Assembly (NCBI GenBank): GCA_019677205.1 | Contig: JAAMXY010000039.1 | Span: 62,001 to 126,000, forward strand | DNA length: 64,000 nucleotides | Origin: Pinguiococcus pyrenoidosus | Taxonomy: Eukaryota; Sar; Pinguiophyceae; Pinguiochrysidales; Pinguiochrysidaceae | Direction of reading: 5' to 3' | Shown here: positions 50,537 to 61,473 of the stretch, in pieces | Layout: each line of letters begins with the position of its first letter | Numbering within the stretch: the first letter of the stretch is position 1 | Position numbers and translations under genes: made by a program | Notes under the pieces: model-generated | Told to the model about the DNA's origin: nothing | Database searches by the model: none | The model's input: only the letters and a program-made list of their open reading frames with translations

Positions 50537-53012
50537 ATGGCTTCGGGAAATGGAGATGTCCGGCTGAACAGCACTGCCAAGTTTAGTGTGATTAACTTGG
50601 CCTCCCTCAAGGTGCGGCATCCCCGCAAAGCAGCCGTCTTTGACACGGACGTCGTTCTCCCTGCGCTCGTCGCTCGTTCGACCGGCCGTTCCCAGCGAGG
50701 AAAGCATAACGACGGAAGCTTGTGAATAGGTTGACCATGTCGCGGCACCCGCTCGGGCTCGAGAAGGGCCCAGCCGCGCCATCAAAGGCGGCGGCGCCTC
50801 GGTCAGCCGGAGTGGCGTCCGGATCGGCGGAGACTTCACGCCGGAGAAGAACCCGGCCTTTCTCGATCAGCGCCTCCGGGTCTTTGACGAAGTGAAGCTG
50901 AGGCGCGCCAGCGAGCAGAGTGCGCTGCCGAGGGACCAAATCAAGATCACGCTGCCTGACGGACGAGTCGTTGATGGCGAGACCAACACGACGACCCCGT
51001 TCGACGTCGCGGTGGACCACATCTCCCCGGAGTTCGCCAAGAGCGTGGTGGTGGCGAAGGTGGTGTATGATGACCCGCAAGTGGTCGGGGGGGGGCTCGC
51101 GATCTGCGACACCATCGACGACGAGGACGACGAGGAGGATGACGAGCTGTGGGACGTCACGCGGCCGCTCCTTGGAGACTGCAGACTCACCCTTCTGCGC
51201 TTTGATGACCCGGGGGCAAAGACGGTGTTCTGGCACTCCGCTGCCCACGTCCTTGGCCTCGCCCTCGAGCGCGAGTTCGGGGCCCGCCTGACGGTGGGAC
51301 CGCCGCTGGACAACGGCTTCTACTATGATTGCTACATGGGCGAAGCCACGGTGAGCGACAAGGATTTCGGTTCGCTGGAGAAGCAGATCAAGCGCATCGC
51401 TGAGAAGGAGAAGCAAGAGTTCGAGCGCGTCGAGGTGACGAAGGAGGAGCTGCTGGAGATGTTCGCGCACAACCCGTTCAAGATCGACCTGATCCAGAAC
51501 AAGATCCCCGATGGAGAGCGCACCACCGTCTATCGCAACGGGAACTTTGTTGACCTCTGCCGAGGCCCTCATCTCCCGAACACCAAGTTCATCAAGGCCA
51601 CCAAGATCCTGAGCCACTCGGCGACCAACTGGCTCGGCGACGTAAACAACGACTCGCTTCAACGCGTGTACGCGATTAGCTTCCCGGACAAGGCGCGGCT
51701 GAAAAAGCATCTGGACTTCTTGGCGAAGGCGAAAGAGCGGGACCACCGCATCATCGGCATGAAGCAAGATCTGTTCCTGATGCATGAGATGAGTCCGGGC
51801 TCTCCGTTCTTTGTCAAGTACGGCGCCCGAATCTACAACGGGCTGATCTCGTTCATTCGGAACGAGTACTGGAAGCGTGGCTACGACGAAGTTGTGACCC
51901 CCAATCTTTACAACAGCAAGCTCTGGGAGACGAGCGGGCACTGGCAGCACTACCAGGAAAACATGTTCCACTTCGAAGTCGAGGGTAGCACCTTTGGAGT
52001 CAAGCCAATGAACTGCCCCGGACACTGCCTGATCTTTGGCTCCCGACTGCGATCATATCGCGATCTGCCCATTCGGATGGCTGATTTCGGCGTGCTGCAT
52101 CGGAACGAAGTCTCCGGATCGCTGACGGGACTGACGCGCGTCCGACGCTTCCAGCAAGACGATGCGCACATCTTCTGCAGAAGGGACCAGATGAAATCGG
52201 AAGTGCTGCAGGCGCTGGATTTCATGCGACATGTCTACACCATCTTCGGCATGACCTACAGACTAGAGCTGAGTACGAAGCCGAAGAAGGCTCTCGGCGA
52301 TCCCGAGCTGTGGGAGGAGGCGGAAGGGCAGCTGATGGAGGCGCTGGACGAGTTTGTCGGCGCCGGAAATTGGTTCATCAATGCGGGAGATGGTGCTTTC
52401 TACGGGCCGAAGATTGACATCAAAGTCTTTGATGCGCTGGAACGGGCTCACCAGTGCGCCACGATCCAGCTGGACTTCCAGCTGCCGCTTCGATTCAAGC
52501 TGCGCTTCAAGAACAACAGCGGGGAAATGGAGCATCCCGTCATCGTGCATCGCGCCATGCTGGGGTCAGTCGAGCGCTGCATGGCCGTGCTCACAGAGCA
52601 CTGGGGAGGCAAATGGCCCTTCTGGATCAGCCCCCGGCAGGTGTGCGTCATTCCGATCAGTCCTGACAATCTGCCGTATGCCGAAGAAGTGGGTGCAAGG
52701 CTTCACCAGGCCGGATTCTATGTCGACGTCGATGGATCGTCGGAGCGCTTCCAGAAAAAGCTGCGCACGGCGCAGCTTGCTCAGTATAACTTCCAGCTCG
52801 TCGTGGGGAAGGAGGAAGCGATGAATGGCAGCGTCAACGTGCGCAGCCGGTCCAACGAGCAACTGGGGATGGTGGCTCTGGACGACTTCGTCGAGATTGT
52901 TTCTGGAATGAAGAACGGCTTCCATGACAACTGGCCATCACCGCCGGACAACGCTGAGAGCGCCGCGGCACCGGAAGCAAATGAAGTTGATGAGCCCCTG
53001 GCCTCGGAGTAG
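50537..53012 (+). CDS. TARS: Threonyl-tRNA synthetase, 785 aa
   Basis: Charges tRNA-Thr. Exons 50537-50611 and 50730-53012. Exon 1 is MASGNGDVRLNSTAKFSVINLASLK; exon 2 begins VDHVAAPAR and reaches NPAFLDQRLRVFDEVKLRR, then TGS domain IKITLPDGRVVDGETN with an acidic insertion (DTIDDEDDEEDDE) near residue 150. Editing domain: HSAAHVLGLA and LCRGPHLPNT (zinc/edit site residues). Class II core: GHWQHYQENMF, VKPMNCPGHCLIFGSR, LHRNEVSGSLTGLTRVRRFQQDDAHIF, and motif 3 HPVIVHRAMLGSVERCMAVL; anticodon-binding domain WISPRQVCVIPIS. No plastid leader, so this is the cytosolic (perhaps dual-use) enzyme. Only one intron, unlike most genes here. Confidence 0.96.
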
Positions 53013-53427
53013 ATCCGCGTTTGGAAGTCGAAGCGTTGCGTCACCCACCCGGGGCTCGTGGAGATTCTGAGCGAGCTCCTGGAGATTCTGAGCGAGCTGG
53101 GGAAGACTCTGAGCGAGCTGGGGAAGACTCTGAGCGAGCTGGGGAAGACTCTGAGCGAGCTGAGGGAGACTCTGAGCGAGCTGAGGGAGACGAGGCACAC
53201 ACTAACTGGCTTTTTGTTGCGCGGGATTCTTGCTCTTCAAGGCTGAAATCGATGCTGCGCACGCTTTGGCATCCTCGCTGACTGTCTTCTTAGCCTCTCA
53301 AACACAAAGCTTCTGAATGGAAAATCCAGATGGGGGATCTCTGGGGACACGCAATACTAGGCGAGGCTTTCATACTAGCACTTCGCGAGAAAGCGCGACT
53401 ACCGCTTTCGTCGCGTCCCTGAGCACT
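53013..53427. other. Convergent spacer between ThrRS and RRM gene
   Basis: 415 bases, mostly the 3' untranslated sequence of ThrRS, occupied by a six-copy 21-bp minisatellite (see separate entry). Frames are open on both strands across it only because the repeat period is a multiple of three. Confidence 0.5.
53061..53186. repeat. Minisatellite: six 21-bp units
   Basis: Units of the form GAGATT/AAGACT/GAGACT + CTGAGCGAGCT + 4 bases (CCTG, GGGG or GAGG). The middle three copies are near-identical. Located just downstream of the ThrRS stop. Confidence 0.92.
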
Positions 53428-54500
53428 CTAATAGTACTCGTGATCCTCGCCATCATCATCAATAGGCTGCTCCCTAGGGGGCGGCTGGCGCCGCGTGCGC
53501 GGCTTGCAGTACTCGATCCGCAAGCGCGTGTCACTCAACGAGTTCAGGTCCACTCGGTACCCTTGAAGGGTCCACATGGCAATCGTGGAGCTTACTTCGG
53601 ACTCGAAGCTGACAAACGCAATGAGGCGCTCGCCAGAGCGGGCCAGGCGCAGCGATTCGTAGCCGGGGAAGGGTCGGAAGATGTGCGCCAGCTCTCTGTC
53701 GCTCATGTTGCTAGGAAGGTTCCCCACGAAGAGGATGCGGGAGCTGCCGGGGGGCAGCTTCGAGCGGTCGTTCGCACTGCCATACGATTGACCAGAGGCG
53801 TGGCGCAGGCTGTCGAGGGCCTGTGGCAGGGGCAATCGTGCTTTCGGCTCCTGTACGGCGAAGAGAAGGTCTGCGGCGGAGGCAGGCGTTGTCAGCGACT
53901 GTTCTCGGCGTCGCGCCATCCAGGAAAGGCTTCAGGGCTTCGGAGGGCTTCGCACGGTGGACAGCCTCGACTCGCTCCCGGAAGACGGGGCGCACGCCAC
54001 TCTGACTCGGAGGATCCGCTTCAAGTCTCCCGACACCTCATCCCCGTCGATCCACTATCTTTCCACACGTCTCGGGCCTCCGCTGGAGCCCCGTGGCCCT
54101 CTGCGCAGGCAGGTGCAGCACGCGTGGCGAGCGGGCGGAACCGGCCGCGCGCCAGCTTACCATCCAATGGCCCCATTCTTGGCTGCGGGGCGTTGACAGG
54201 TCGGTGGTTGGCGTCCCTGGTGAACTCCAGCTCCAGGGCCGTGGCTCCGCCGCCGGCGTCCAGCAGCTCGCTGCCCTCGAAGGCGCGCATGGCGTGCTCT
54301 GCGGCAGCGACGCTCTCGAACTCCACGAAGGCGCACATGCCGCGGCCAGCGGGGAGGTTGGCGGCCCTGCTTCGCCGGAGCCGAGCGGCCTTGAAGCCGG
54401 CGGCCCGCGAGAAGTGGTGCGTGAGGTCCAGCGGGCGCACGTCATCCGGCAGGTTGCGGCAGTACAGCGTGGTGGTGGAGGGCCGAAGGAGGGCCTCCAT
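53428..54500 (-). CDS. Two-RRM RNA-binding protein (RBPMS/Couch-potato/U2B''-like layout), about 321 aa
   Basis: Model: exons 54500-54037 and 53929-53428. RRM1 starts TTLYCRNLPDDVRPLDLTHHFSRAAGF (RNP2) and has GMCAFVEFESVAAAEHAMRAFEG (RNP1). RRM2 starts SRILFVGNLPSNMSDRELAHIFRPFPGYESLRL with LIAFVSFESEVSSTIAMWTLQGYRVD. Spacing and the second RRM (VGNLPxNxxxxELxxIFxPFxGYxxxRL) are close to RBPMS and related proteins. The intron uses a GTGTCG donor and CTGAAG acceptor, both weak, so the join is uncertain; RRM2 could also start a separate frame at ATG 53919. C-terminal tail is acidic (DDDGEDHEYY). Convergent with ThrRS. Confidence 0.7.
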
Positions 54501-55154
54501 GGCCGCCCCAAACTGGCGGAATGCGCGCCTTCGGAGCCCTCGAAAAGATTTTAGCGACAGATTTCAAATATTACATTCAAAAATTTCAAAAATTAATGCT
54601 GAAAATTATGCGGTGAGATAAACTTTACTTCAAAATATATTTAAAAGTACGGCCCGGGAAGGAGTACGTCGACGTCTCGGCAGCGCCGCGGACGCCACGT
54701 GCCGGAGAGCCCGAGCGCGGTTGCTGCTGTGGAAGAGCTGCGGATGGTCCCGGCGCCTGGCCTTGCAAGCGCGCGCGCCGCTGCCAGCCCCTCGCCAAGG
54801 TACGCCCTCCTGTCGCCTCCGGAAACCCCCGGGTTTTCGGCCGAATTCCCCCGCCGAAGATCTGCGATCTCTTCGGGCCCCATTGGACCCATGGAGCTTG
54901 CCCATGCCCTGGCGTCCAAGTTCGCCCGACACATGCTGCCTGCTGCTTGGTGACAGGCCTCCGGCGGCAACGTACTCTCCTGCCAGGCCGTCCTTGCACC
55001 GGCCACAGCCCGGGCTTTCAAAGCTTTTGCTCTGCGTTTTGGCGGTGTTCAGCGGCCGCTGACCTTCTGGAGCGCCACAAACAGGCTGACGACGCTTTTG
55101 GCGCTGGGTGGAGCACTCGCGCTGGGGCTGGTACTGCCCGAGGCCGTGAGGCGG
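54501..55154. promoter_or_regulatory. Head-to-head promoter interval and possible 5' exon (RRM / dehydrogenase)
   Basis: 654 bases. 54540-54650 is AT-rich (TTTCAAATATTACATTC, AAAAATTTCAAAAATTAATGC). The dehydrogenase frame stays open upstream of its first ATG to about 54953, where a GGTGACAG acceptor could mark an exon start, so a further 5' exon with a leader may lie around 54744-54798 (ATG at 54744, donor AAG/GTACGC). Confidence 0.45.
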
Positions 55155-56503
55155 ATGTGGCGGGCAGGGGCCCACCTGCCGAGGCAGCTGCGGCGCGCGT
55201 TTGTACGGCGCATCAGCCTGCGCATCTTCCTCTTCATGGAGGCGGGAGAGCAGGAGCTCGCGCGAATCCTGAGCAAGCAGTTGCCGGGCTTGACGGTGTA
55301 TCGGAGGACGGAAAAGCTCCCGAGAGACGGCGTGGACATCCTCGTCGCCCAGCGGCCGAAGCCGGAGATCCTACGGGCCGCGGGATCGAAGCTCCGCGCG
55401 GTCATCGTGCCGTATGCGGGCATCATGGCGCACACGCGAGCCATCTTCCGCGACCCGGAATTCGCACATCTGCAGCTGCACAATTCCCACCACAACGCGC
55501 GAGCCACGGCGGAGATGGCGGTCACCTTGCTGCTTGCTGCGGCCAAGGGTGTCGTGAACGGCGACATGCGCTTGCGCAAGAGGGACTGGACGCCAAGAGG
55601 GGTAAGTAAGGTCGAGACCTCGCCAACGCCTTATGCAAGCCGAGCCGAGCCAAGCCCGAGGGAAGCCAAGGGAAGGCAATCGAAGCTCATCTCCCCTTCC
55701 AACAGCTTCCCGTCGACCACACGCCGGGCGACTCAGTCATGATCCTCAGGGAGAAGAGCATGCTGGTCATAGGCTACGGAAACGTGGGGAAGCTGGTCGC
55801 GAGAAGCTGCGGCCTGGGATTCCACTGCAAGAAAATATTTGCCACAAGGTACAGACTCGTCCTGGTGCACTTCAGAGGGGAAACGCCCGTGCTCATAGAT
55901 CCTTCGCCTCGACTCGACGCTGCGGCATGACGAACGTTGAACGTTGCCTGTCATCGCCCGAAGACTTTCCATTTCGCAGCCATACGTGGATAATACGTCA
56001 GGATATCCCGTCGAGGTCCACCCGTCAGGCAACTTGCACAAGCTGCTGCCACAGGTCTCGATCGTGGTTCTGTGTCTACCCGACGCGGCCGGCATGGACA
56101 CGAACCACATCATCGGCGAGAAAGAGCTTTCCCTTTTCTACGACAACCAGGAAGTCACGGATCCCAACAATAGAGCAGTCTTTGTAAATGTAGCACGTGG
56201 CAAGATAGTCGATGAGAAGGTATGCGGATCGATCCCGGGAAAGGCCGGAACCCTTCGTCGTAACGTGTCCCGCTCCTGTAGGCCCTTTTCGAGTACGCAC
56301 AGAAGCCCGGCTTCCGCGCTGCGATCGACACTTGGTGGAGCTACCCGCCGGAGGCTTCCGATAAGTATGATCACCACCCGTCGGATGTTGGCCTGCCGTG
56401 GGAGACTTTGACGAGCGTGGTACTCTCGCCTCACCGCGGCGGCGCAATAGGTGGGACGGTACACCCTCACGACAGCAATGAGGAGAGATGATGCTGACGA
56501 CAA

Positions 56504-56560
<57 letters not shown>

Positions 56561-56711
56561 TCTTTCTCTCTCTGATGGTCGTATAGGGACTCCCGATCTT
56601 GAAAAGGAACGGGCGCGGCATCTCTGTTGGATGCTCCAAAGCGCCTTAGACGGAGGCAGCAAGTGGCACGAGGCACTGCCAAATAGATTTCATCTCGACC
56701 GAGGGTACTAG
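55155..56711 (+). CDS. D-isomer-specific 2-hydroxyacid dehydrogenase, at least 379 aa
   Basis: NAD(P)-dependent oxidoreductase of the D-lactate/formate/phosphoglycerate dehydrogenase superfamily. Exons from the first in-frame ATG: 55155-55601, 55706-55848, 55964-56219, 56282-56450, 56587-56711. Catalytic features: substrate domain with AVIVPYAGI and LHNSHHNARATAEMAV; Rossmann loop VIGYGNVGKLVARSCGLGFH; LLPQVSIVVLCLPDAAGMD; Arg in FVNVARGKIVDE; His in VLSPHRGGAIG. The last exon supplies KERARHLCWMLQSALDGG and ends RFHLDRGY. Intron 2 ends in a CCCGAAG acceptor. Intron 4 contains a long CT microsatellite. The true start may lie in a missing upstream exon. Exact substrate unknown. Confidence 0.85.
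56507..56573. repeat. (CT)n microsatellite in intron 4 of the dehydrogenase gene
   Basis: About 33 CT dinucleotides with a few interruptions, reading CTCTCT with a central CCCTCTTT near the 3' end. It lies next to the intron 3' splice site and may extend the pyrimidine tract. Confidence 0.9.
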
Positions 56712-57041
56712 CTGATCACTCTCGCAGCTTATCCTACCAGGCTTCTCCCCCGTAGACTCCAACAGCAATAGACTATCAACACCGTTCCAAGAGCTTGGCC
56801 GATCTTCGATCTCTTTCAAACTATCAAAAACGTCTAGTCTGTATCGATAAGATCGATTTCCACGGCTGTCCAAATCGATGTGATTCGACGGTTTCATGTC
56901 GAGAAGTCTTGCAAACCCGCCGCCTCAGGGCGCTCTCCTCGAGTTTTGAAGGGGCTCGTCCGCCTTCTGTGCTTCCAGAGGATTGAGAGACCCGAGCTCG
57001 GCTCCAAATCACAACGATTATATCAAGTGCCCGCCGCCGGA
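56712..57041. other. Intergenic spacer upstream of LRR gene
   Basis: 330 bases between tandem plus-strand genes; contains a GATAAGATCGATTTCC stretch near 56846. A long frame from 56880 runs into the LRR gene but its ATG context is weak; the 57042 ATG is preferred. Confidence 0.35.
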
Positions 57042-59326
57042 ATGAGTTTCAGTCCGGCGTCCGACCGAGTCTGGGCTCTTTTCATGGAGACCACCTGCCT
57101 TGACGACATCTCGGCGTCCGCCATCATCTGTCTAGAAGACTACAAGTCGCTGTGGAAGCGCTACGAATCGTGCGTGCGGCGGACGAGACCGGAAGACGAG
57201 TCCTCGAGCGACGAGGAGGCCTACCAAAGCGCGAGGCAGCCGTGGCGAGAGTCCCGCGAAGCGGCGAAGGAGATGCGTCGGGAGCTCCGACTCTTTGAGG
57301 AGCGACTGTCCGCCTCAGGCGACGCGTGCACAGCGACGGAAGATCAAACCGGAAAACCCCGGGCACTAAACCACCGTGACGAGGTTCGTTCGTTGGCCGC
57401 AAAATGCGCCTGGTGTTGCAAATCGGCTTCTCCCCCAAACCACAGAACTCGCAAAGAAGTCTCTTACCCCGTGTCTCCGTGTCTCTGCTGGTAGATCGTA
57501 CTGCGACTCGCGGAGAAGGCGATGCGGGAAGATGATGCCTTTGATGAGGCCGATCCAGCGGAAACACTGGAGACGTGGACGAGAGAGGCCGATCTGGACA
57601 AAGCCCTCGACGCCGCGGCCAACCGTGAGGAGGGGACAACGGTACAAGAAGTGGTGACCAAGAGACTTCGCATCCTGAACTTGGAAGCCAAAAGGGTGGG
57701 ATCCATGGACGCGGGTCTGAAGGACTTTGAAAACCTGCGCATCCTCAACCTTGACCACAATCTGCTGGAAGCTGTGAACCTTGGCTGCTTGCCCCCCAAG
57801 ATCCAAATGCTGTCAGCTTACGCGTGCGACGCCACCAAGATCGTTCTTCCTTCTCTGGAGGCGGAGACAACCATGCTGTGGAAGTTGCAGCGACTCTGGC
57901 TAGGCTGCAACAACATCGACTACGTCCCATCTGAGCTGGGTGATCTCTGCCCGTCCCTGATGTCTGTGGACCTGAGCTACAATGCCATAAGTTCCTTCTC
58001 GTCGGTGCTACCAGCACTGCGACCACTGCTACAGCTAAAGCATCTGAGTTTGTGTGGCTGCCCTTTGGCCTTGATGCCCGCGTATCGCGACGTTTTTGTC
58101 GGCGTCCTGAGGCAGCTTGCGTACCTGGACGAGAGTCCCCTGCCCGCACCAGCAACACCGGCGAAGGTATGTCGGCAACGCCTTCACGCACGCCCAGTGA
58201 CTGACTGCTGGTCCCCCTTTCAGGCAGAAGGCAATGCTGTGAGGGAGAAGTTTGGGCTGCATCCAGAAGATGATCCTTTCGTGCTGGAAGCGTTGGACAT
58301 AGCAAAGGCGAGCGATGCCGAGGGGACCTTCGCCATTCGCGTGCGGCTCGAGAGTGCCGAAGGTCTTCCTGAATTGGAGATGCCAGAGCTTCCTTCTCAA
58401 GCATCAGACACTAAGAAAGGCAAGAAGGACGACACCGTCAAGGAAACGCCGAAACCTTCTGCGAGAATCAAAGTCCGCGCATCTCTGCCGCCGTCGCTGT
58501 GCCCCAGAAGCTCTGCAGGTGGGGAGGCCATGGGACCATCCTGGGGAGTGAATGTGGACTTCAAGTTGCCGGAGGACAGCGTCGGAGAGAACGACAGCAC
58601 AGGAGAGGAGGTGCTGCCTGCGGAGAAGGATCTCTTGGTCCAGCTGCCATCCTCAGCGCTCGTTCGGGATCATATCCTTTTGCACGGTCTGGAGCTGCAA
58701 GTGTTCAAGGTTGCGGCAAGCCCTCCCACACAGGTGACAGAAGAGGCTCTGCCGGATGAGAATGCCGAGGGAGATGTGGAGGTGCCAAAGACTGAGCAGG
58801 ACGTGGTGGAGGAGGAGATCTTGGTTGGAAGGGGCGTCGTACCCACGGAGTCTCTCCTTAGCACAAGACTCTTGGGTGCAATTGCTGTCGCCCCGAGCAA
58901 CGACGGGAAGATCGGCTTAGCCGTCGAAACCCATGCAAGCGTTCATGAGAGGTGTCTGCTGTCGATAGAGACGACCTGTCTGCGGAAAGCTGCCGAGGAC
59001 AAGGTAAGAAGCTTCTGCGAATGCGAGGCTTGGCTCCGTCCATTCATGAACTGAATTTGCTCATATGCTCCTCCCCCNNNNNNNNNNNNNNNNNNNNNNN
59101 NNNNNNNNNNNNNNNNNNNNNNNTGCAACGTCAAGCCGAAGAGGAGAACTCCAAGGGGCAGAAGGGCGGCAAAGGCAAGAAGGAGGATCCAGAGGCGTCG
59201 ACAGCTGCGCCCAAAGCGGATGTTGAAGGTCTTGTGGACGCTGAAGTAGCCAGCATGCTCGAAGCGATAGCGCAAGCACCAGCGAGCCTAGCTGTCACAT
59301 TGCATCTCAATCCGAGCGTCGATTGA
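57042..59326 (+). CDS. Leucine-rich-repeat protein (LRRC43-like), interrupted by an assembly gap
   Basis: Exons 57042-57383, 57495-58166, 58224-59003, and a last exon ending 59326 beyond the gap. N-terminal acidic/basic helical region, then LRRs at about residues 165-300 (LRILNLEAKRVGSM, LRILNLDHNLLEAVNL, LQRLWLGCNNIDYVPSEL, MSVDLSYNAISSF, LKHLSLCGCPLAL). After them come a C-terminal beta-rich region (FAIRVRLESAEGL, LELQVFKVAA) and a final charged segment KGKKEDPEAS ending VTLHLNPSVD. LRR proteins of this layout with C-terminal extension are often axonemal (LRRC43). The 57-base intron 58167-58223 is a multiple of three and lacks a stop, so it could be retained. The last intron contains the N-run at 59078-59123. 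Confidence 0.75.
59078..59123. other. Assembly gap, 46 N
   Basis: Falls in the last intron of the LRR gene; flanked by CTCCCCC and TGCAACGTC. The acceptor of the last exon probably lies in or beside the gap, so the C-terminal exon start is unknown. Confidence 0.98.
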
Positions 59327-59469
59327 TTACGAGCACTGTATTCTCGCTATCTCCGTGCATCTCGTCAGGACTGTGTCCTTCTGTTTGCCGCAACACTCCA
59401 TCCCCAGAGTCGGAGCTCCTCCTTTCACGTATCTTCCATCACACCTGGATCCAATGACCTTAGACGACG

Positions 59470-59535
<66 letters not shown>

Positions 59536-59761
59536 GGCGTGTGTATGTGGAGGGGTGGATGGGTGGGCGGGTGTGTAAGTAAGTTGTGGCGAGTCGACAA
59601 CCTTTTGGAAGCTTGGCGCTCCCTAATATGGCCAAACTATGCCCAGGAAGCAGTTCTATCACATGATAGTCTATGACGATACCTGGTATTCTATAGTCAA
59701 TCCTATTCCTAGTCATATAGACACTCGTCTCCGCCGCAGACGTGGTAAATCGCAGCGCACG
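59327..59761. other. Intergenic spacer with (CT)n tract upstream of bS18m
   Basis: 435 bases. A CT microsatellite occupies about 59468-59530 (CTCTCT with one TTCTCT break), followed by a GTGTGTGGGCGTGTGTATG stretch. Near 59650-59720 there are several ATAG/CTAT half-palindromes. No gene seen. Confidence 0.5.
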
Positions 59762-61083
59762 ATGCGGCGCACAGCCCTCCGTCGCGCTCTCGTGAGCAGG
59801 CATGTCCGCCTCTTCAGCGAGTCTGCGGGAGGCGGCGACCGCGGCGCCGTGAAGCCCACGCTCGCCCAGAGACTGCAGAGACTGCGCTCGGACGCCGGCT
59901 TCCAGCGCGGCAGTGTGGTGAGCAGCAAGATCAACCTCATCGCGACGGCCGTGACGGACGCAGTGCGCTTCGATCTGCTGTGGAAGAAGGCGCTGGTGAC
60001 CAGTCCGTACTTCGAGCCGACGCTGCCGGAAGAGCGGCGCGAAGCGGCGCTTCAGCGCCGCGTTGAAGACGAAGCGCGCGCCAGCGGCGAGTTGGACAAC
60101 GTGAGGAACTTTCGCCGGGACCGTCTGGACGACCTGAAGTATGCGGACCCGCTCACGCGCGTGCTGTACACGCGCGTGCTCCGGGCGACGCACCTGAGCG
60201 AGTACTACAACAGCGGGACGGTGGACGAGCAGCTGGTGGAGAAGATCTGGGACAGGCTGCCAGAGGATGTGCAGCGCGTGCTCGCACAGCAGCCGGAAGG
60301 AGACGTGGACGCCAAGACGGTCCGGCCGCCGCCGCTGCAGACGCAAAGTGCGCTTGAGAGGCTGGCCACCGAGCCGCTGGAGGGAGATGGGCCGGACGCC
60401 GACGACCGCGTCTCGAGGGAATGGGTCGAGGAGGAGGACGACGAGGCTGCGCGCGCGAAGAGCAACTACGAGAAGTATGACTTTGACGGCGTGCCGCAGT
60501 CGGATCGGGTGCCACTGATGCCGTGGCAGCGCAACACGAGCAATTGCTCCGGCAAGCAGCAGCGGCGATCCTCGCACCGAGCGGCCGCCTGCGACCTGAT
60601 CGATCTCGACGAGGTCATGCCCACCAACGTTCTCCTTCTGCGCAAGTATGTCGACTCGGGCGGGATGATTCGACATCGCAGAGAAACGAAGCTCTGCAAC
60701 AAATGCCAGAGGAAGGTGGCGAAGGCGGTGAGTTGCGAGGACAGCGAGACTTCAGCGAGCGCATTCGTCACTTTGCATCCTCGCGCAACGATCACGACGA
60801 GGGTGTCATAAAAGGATGCGAGATGGATCCTCAATGCTCCGGGATTTGCTGGACCAAGCGTTTCCCCACTTGAACAGCATTGAGAGCGTGAGACACTGCT
60901 TCGCGTAAGGACGCCTGGCTAATCCCACTTTTCCCCCTTCCCCAGATCAAGGCGTCGCGAAACATGGGCCTCATGCCCTTCATGCACAACTTTCGGGTGA
61001 AAGACCATGCCGTTGCGGGCAAGGTGGACAACGCCCAGCTGAAGCAGTCCAAGTTTGAGAAGAACATGAGCAAGCTGGTCTGA
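59762..61083 (+). CDS. Mitochondrial small-subunit ribosomal protein bS18 with long N-terminal extension, 367 aa
   Basis: Exons 59762-60727 and 60946-61083. The C-terminal 80 residues are the S18 domain: [38 protein letters not shown], then across the intron [18 protein letters not shown]. The start [20 protein letters not shown] is an amphipathic Arg-rich mitochondrial presequence. Between lies about 270 residues of charged, helical sequence ([24 protein letters not shown]..., [19 protein letters not shown]). Typical bS18m is 100-200 aa, so this is a markedly extended version. Strong codon bias (GCG, CGC). Confidence 0.9.
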
Positions 61084-61473
61084 GAGAACGCTTAATTCTC
61101 TCTCGCGCGCGCTTCCAAGCTTCCCAGCGGAGGGCAAAAAGAGAAGCCCGCTGAAGGCGGTTCCCGCCTGTCGTCCACCTCCAGCAGGCATCTTCATCCC
61201 TGATGAGCCACACCACTCCCTCCCAGAAACCATGTTCGCCGCCCTCAACGCCACCCAACCGAAACCTCCCGGCCATTCCATTCACTTGTCCCCACGCACC
61301 AGCTCATACTCGTCAAGATGCCACCATGCCACGATGCCACGATGCCACTCGCACCTCGAAGGATGATTTTAAGGCGACTTCGCAGCAAACGTCAGCACCG
61401 CATCCTTCGCGAGGCGGCACCAGCTCCGGCCCCTAGAGCTTCTGGAATCCTGCGGAGACGCTTTCCTCGAACC
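61084..61473. other. Intergenic spacer upstream of lumen protein
   Basis: 390 bases, C-rich with CCACCATGCC-type repeats (CGATGCCA four times at 61318-61348). An in-frame extension of the next gene back to 61318 is open but its ATG is embedded in these repeats and gives a poor leader. Confidence 0.35.

Noticed and set aside
53021-53281. Open frames with repeated LSELGKT, ARSESSP or QSLPQLA motifs
   Set aside because: They come only from the 21-bp minisatellite; no start context, no conserved flanks.
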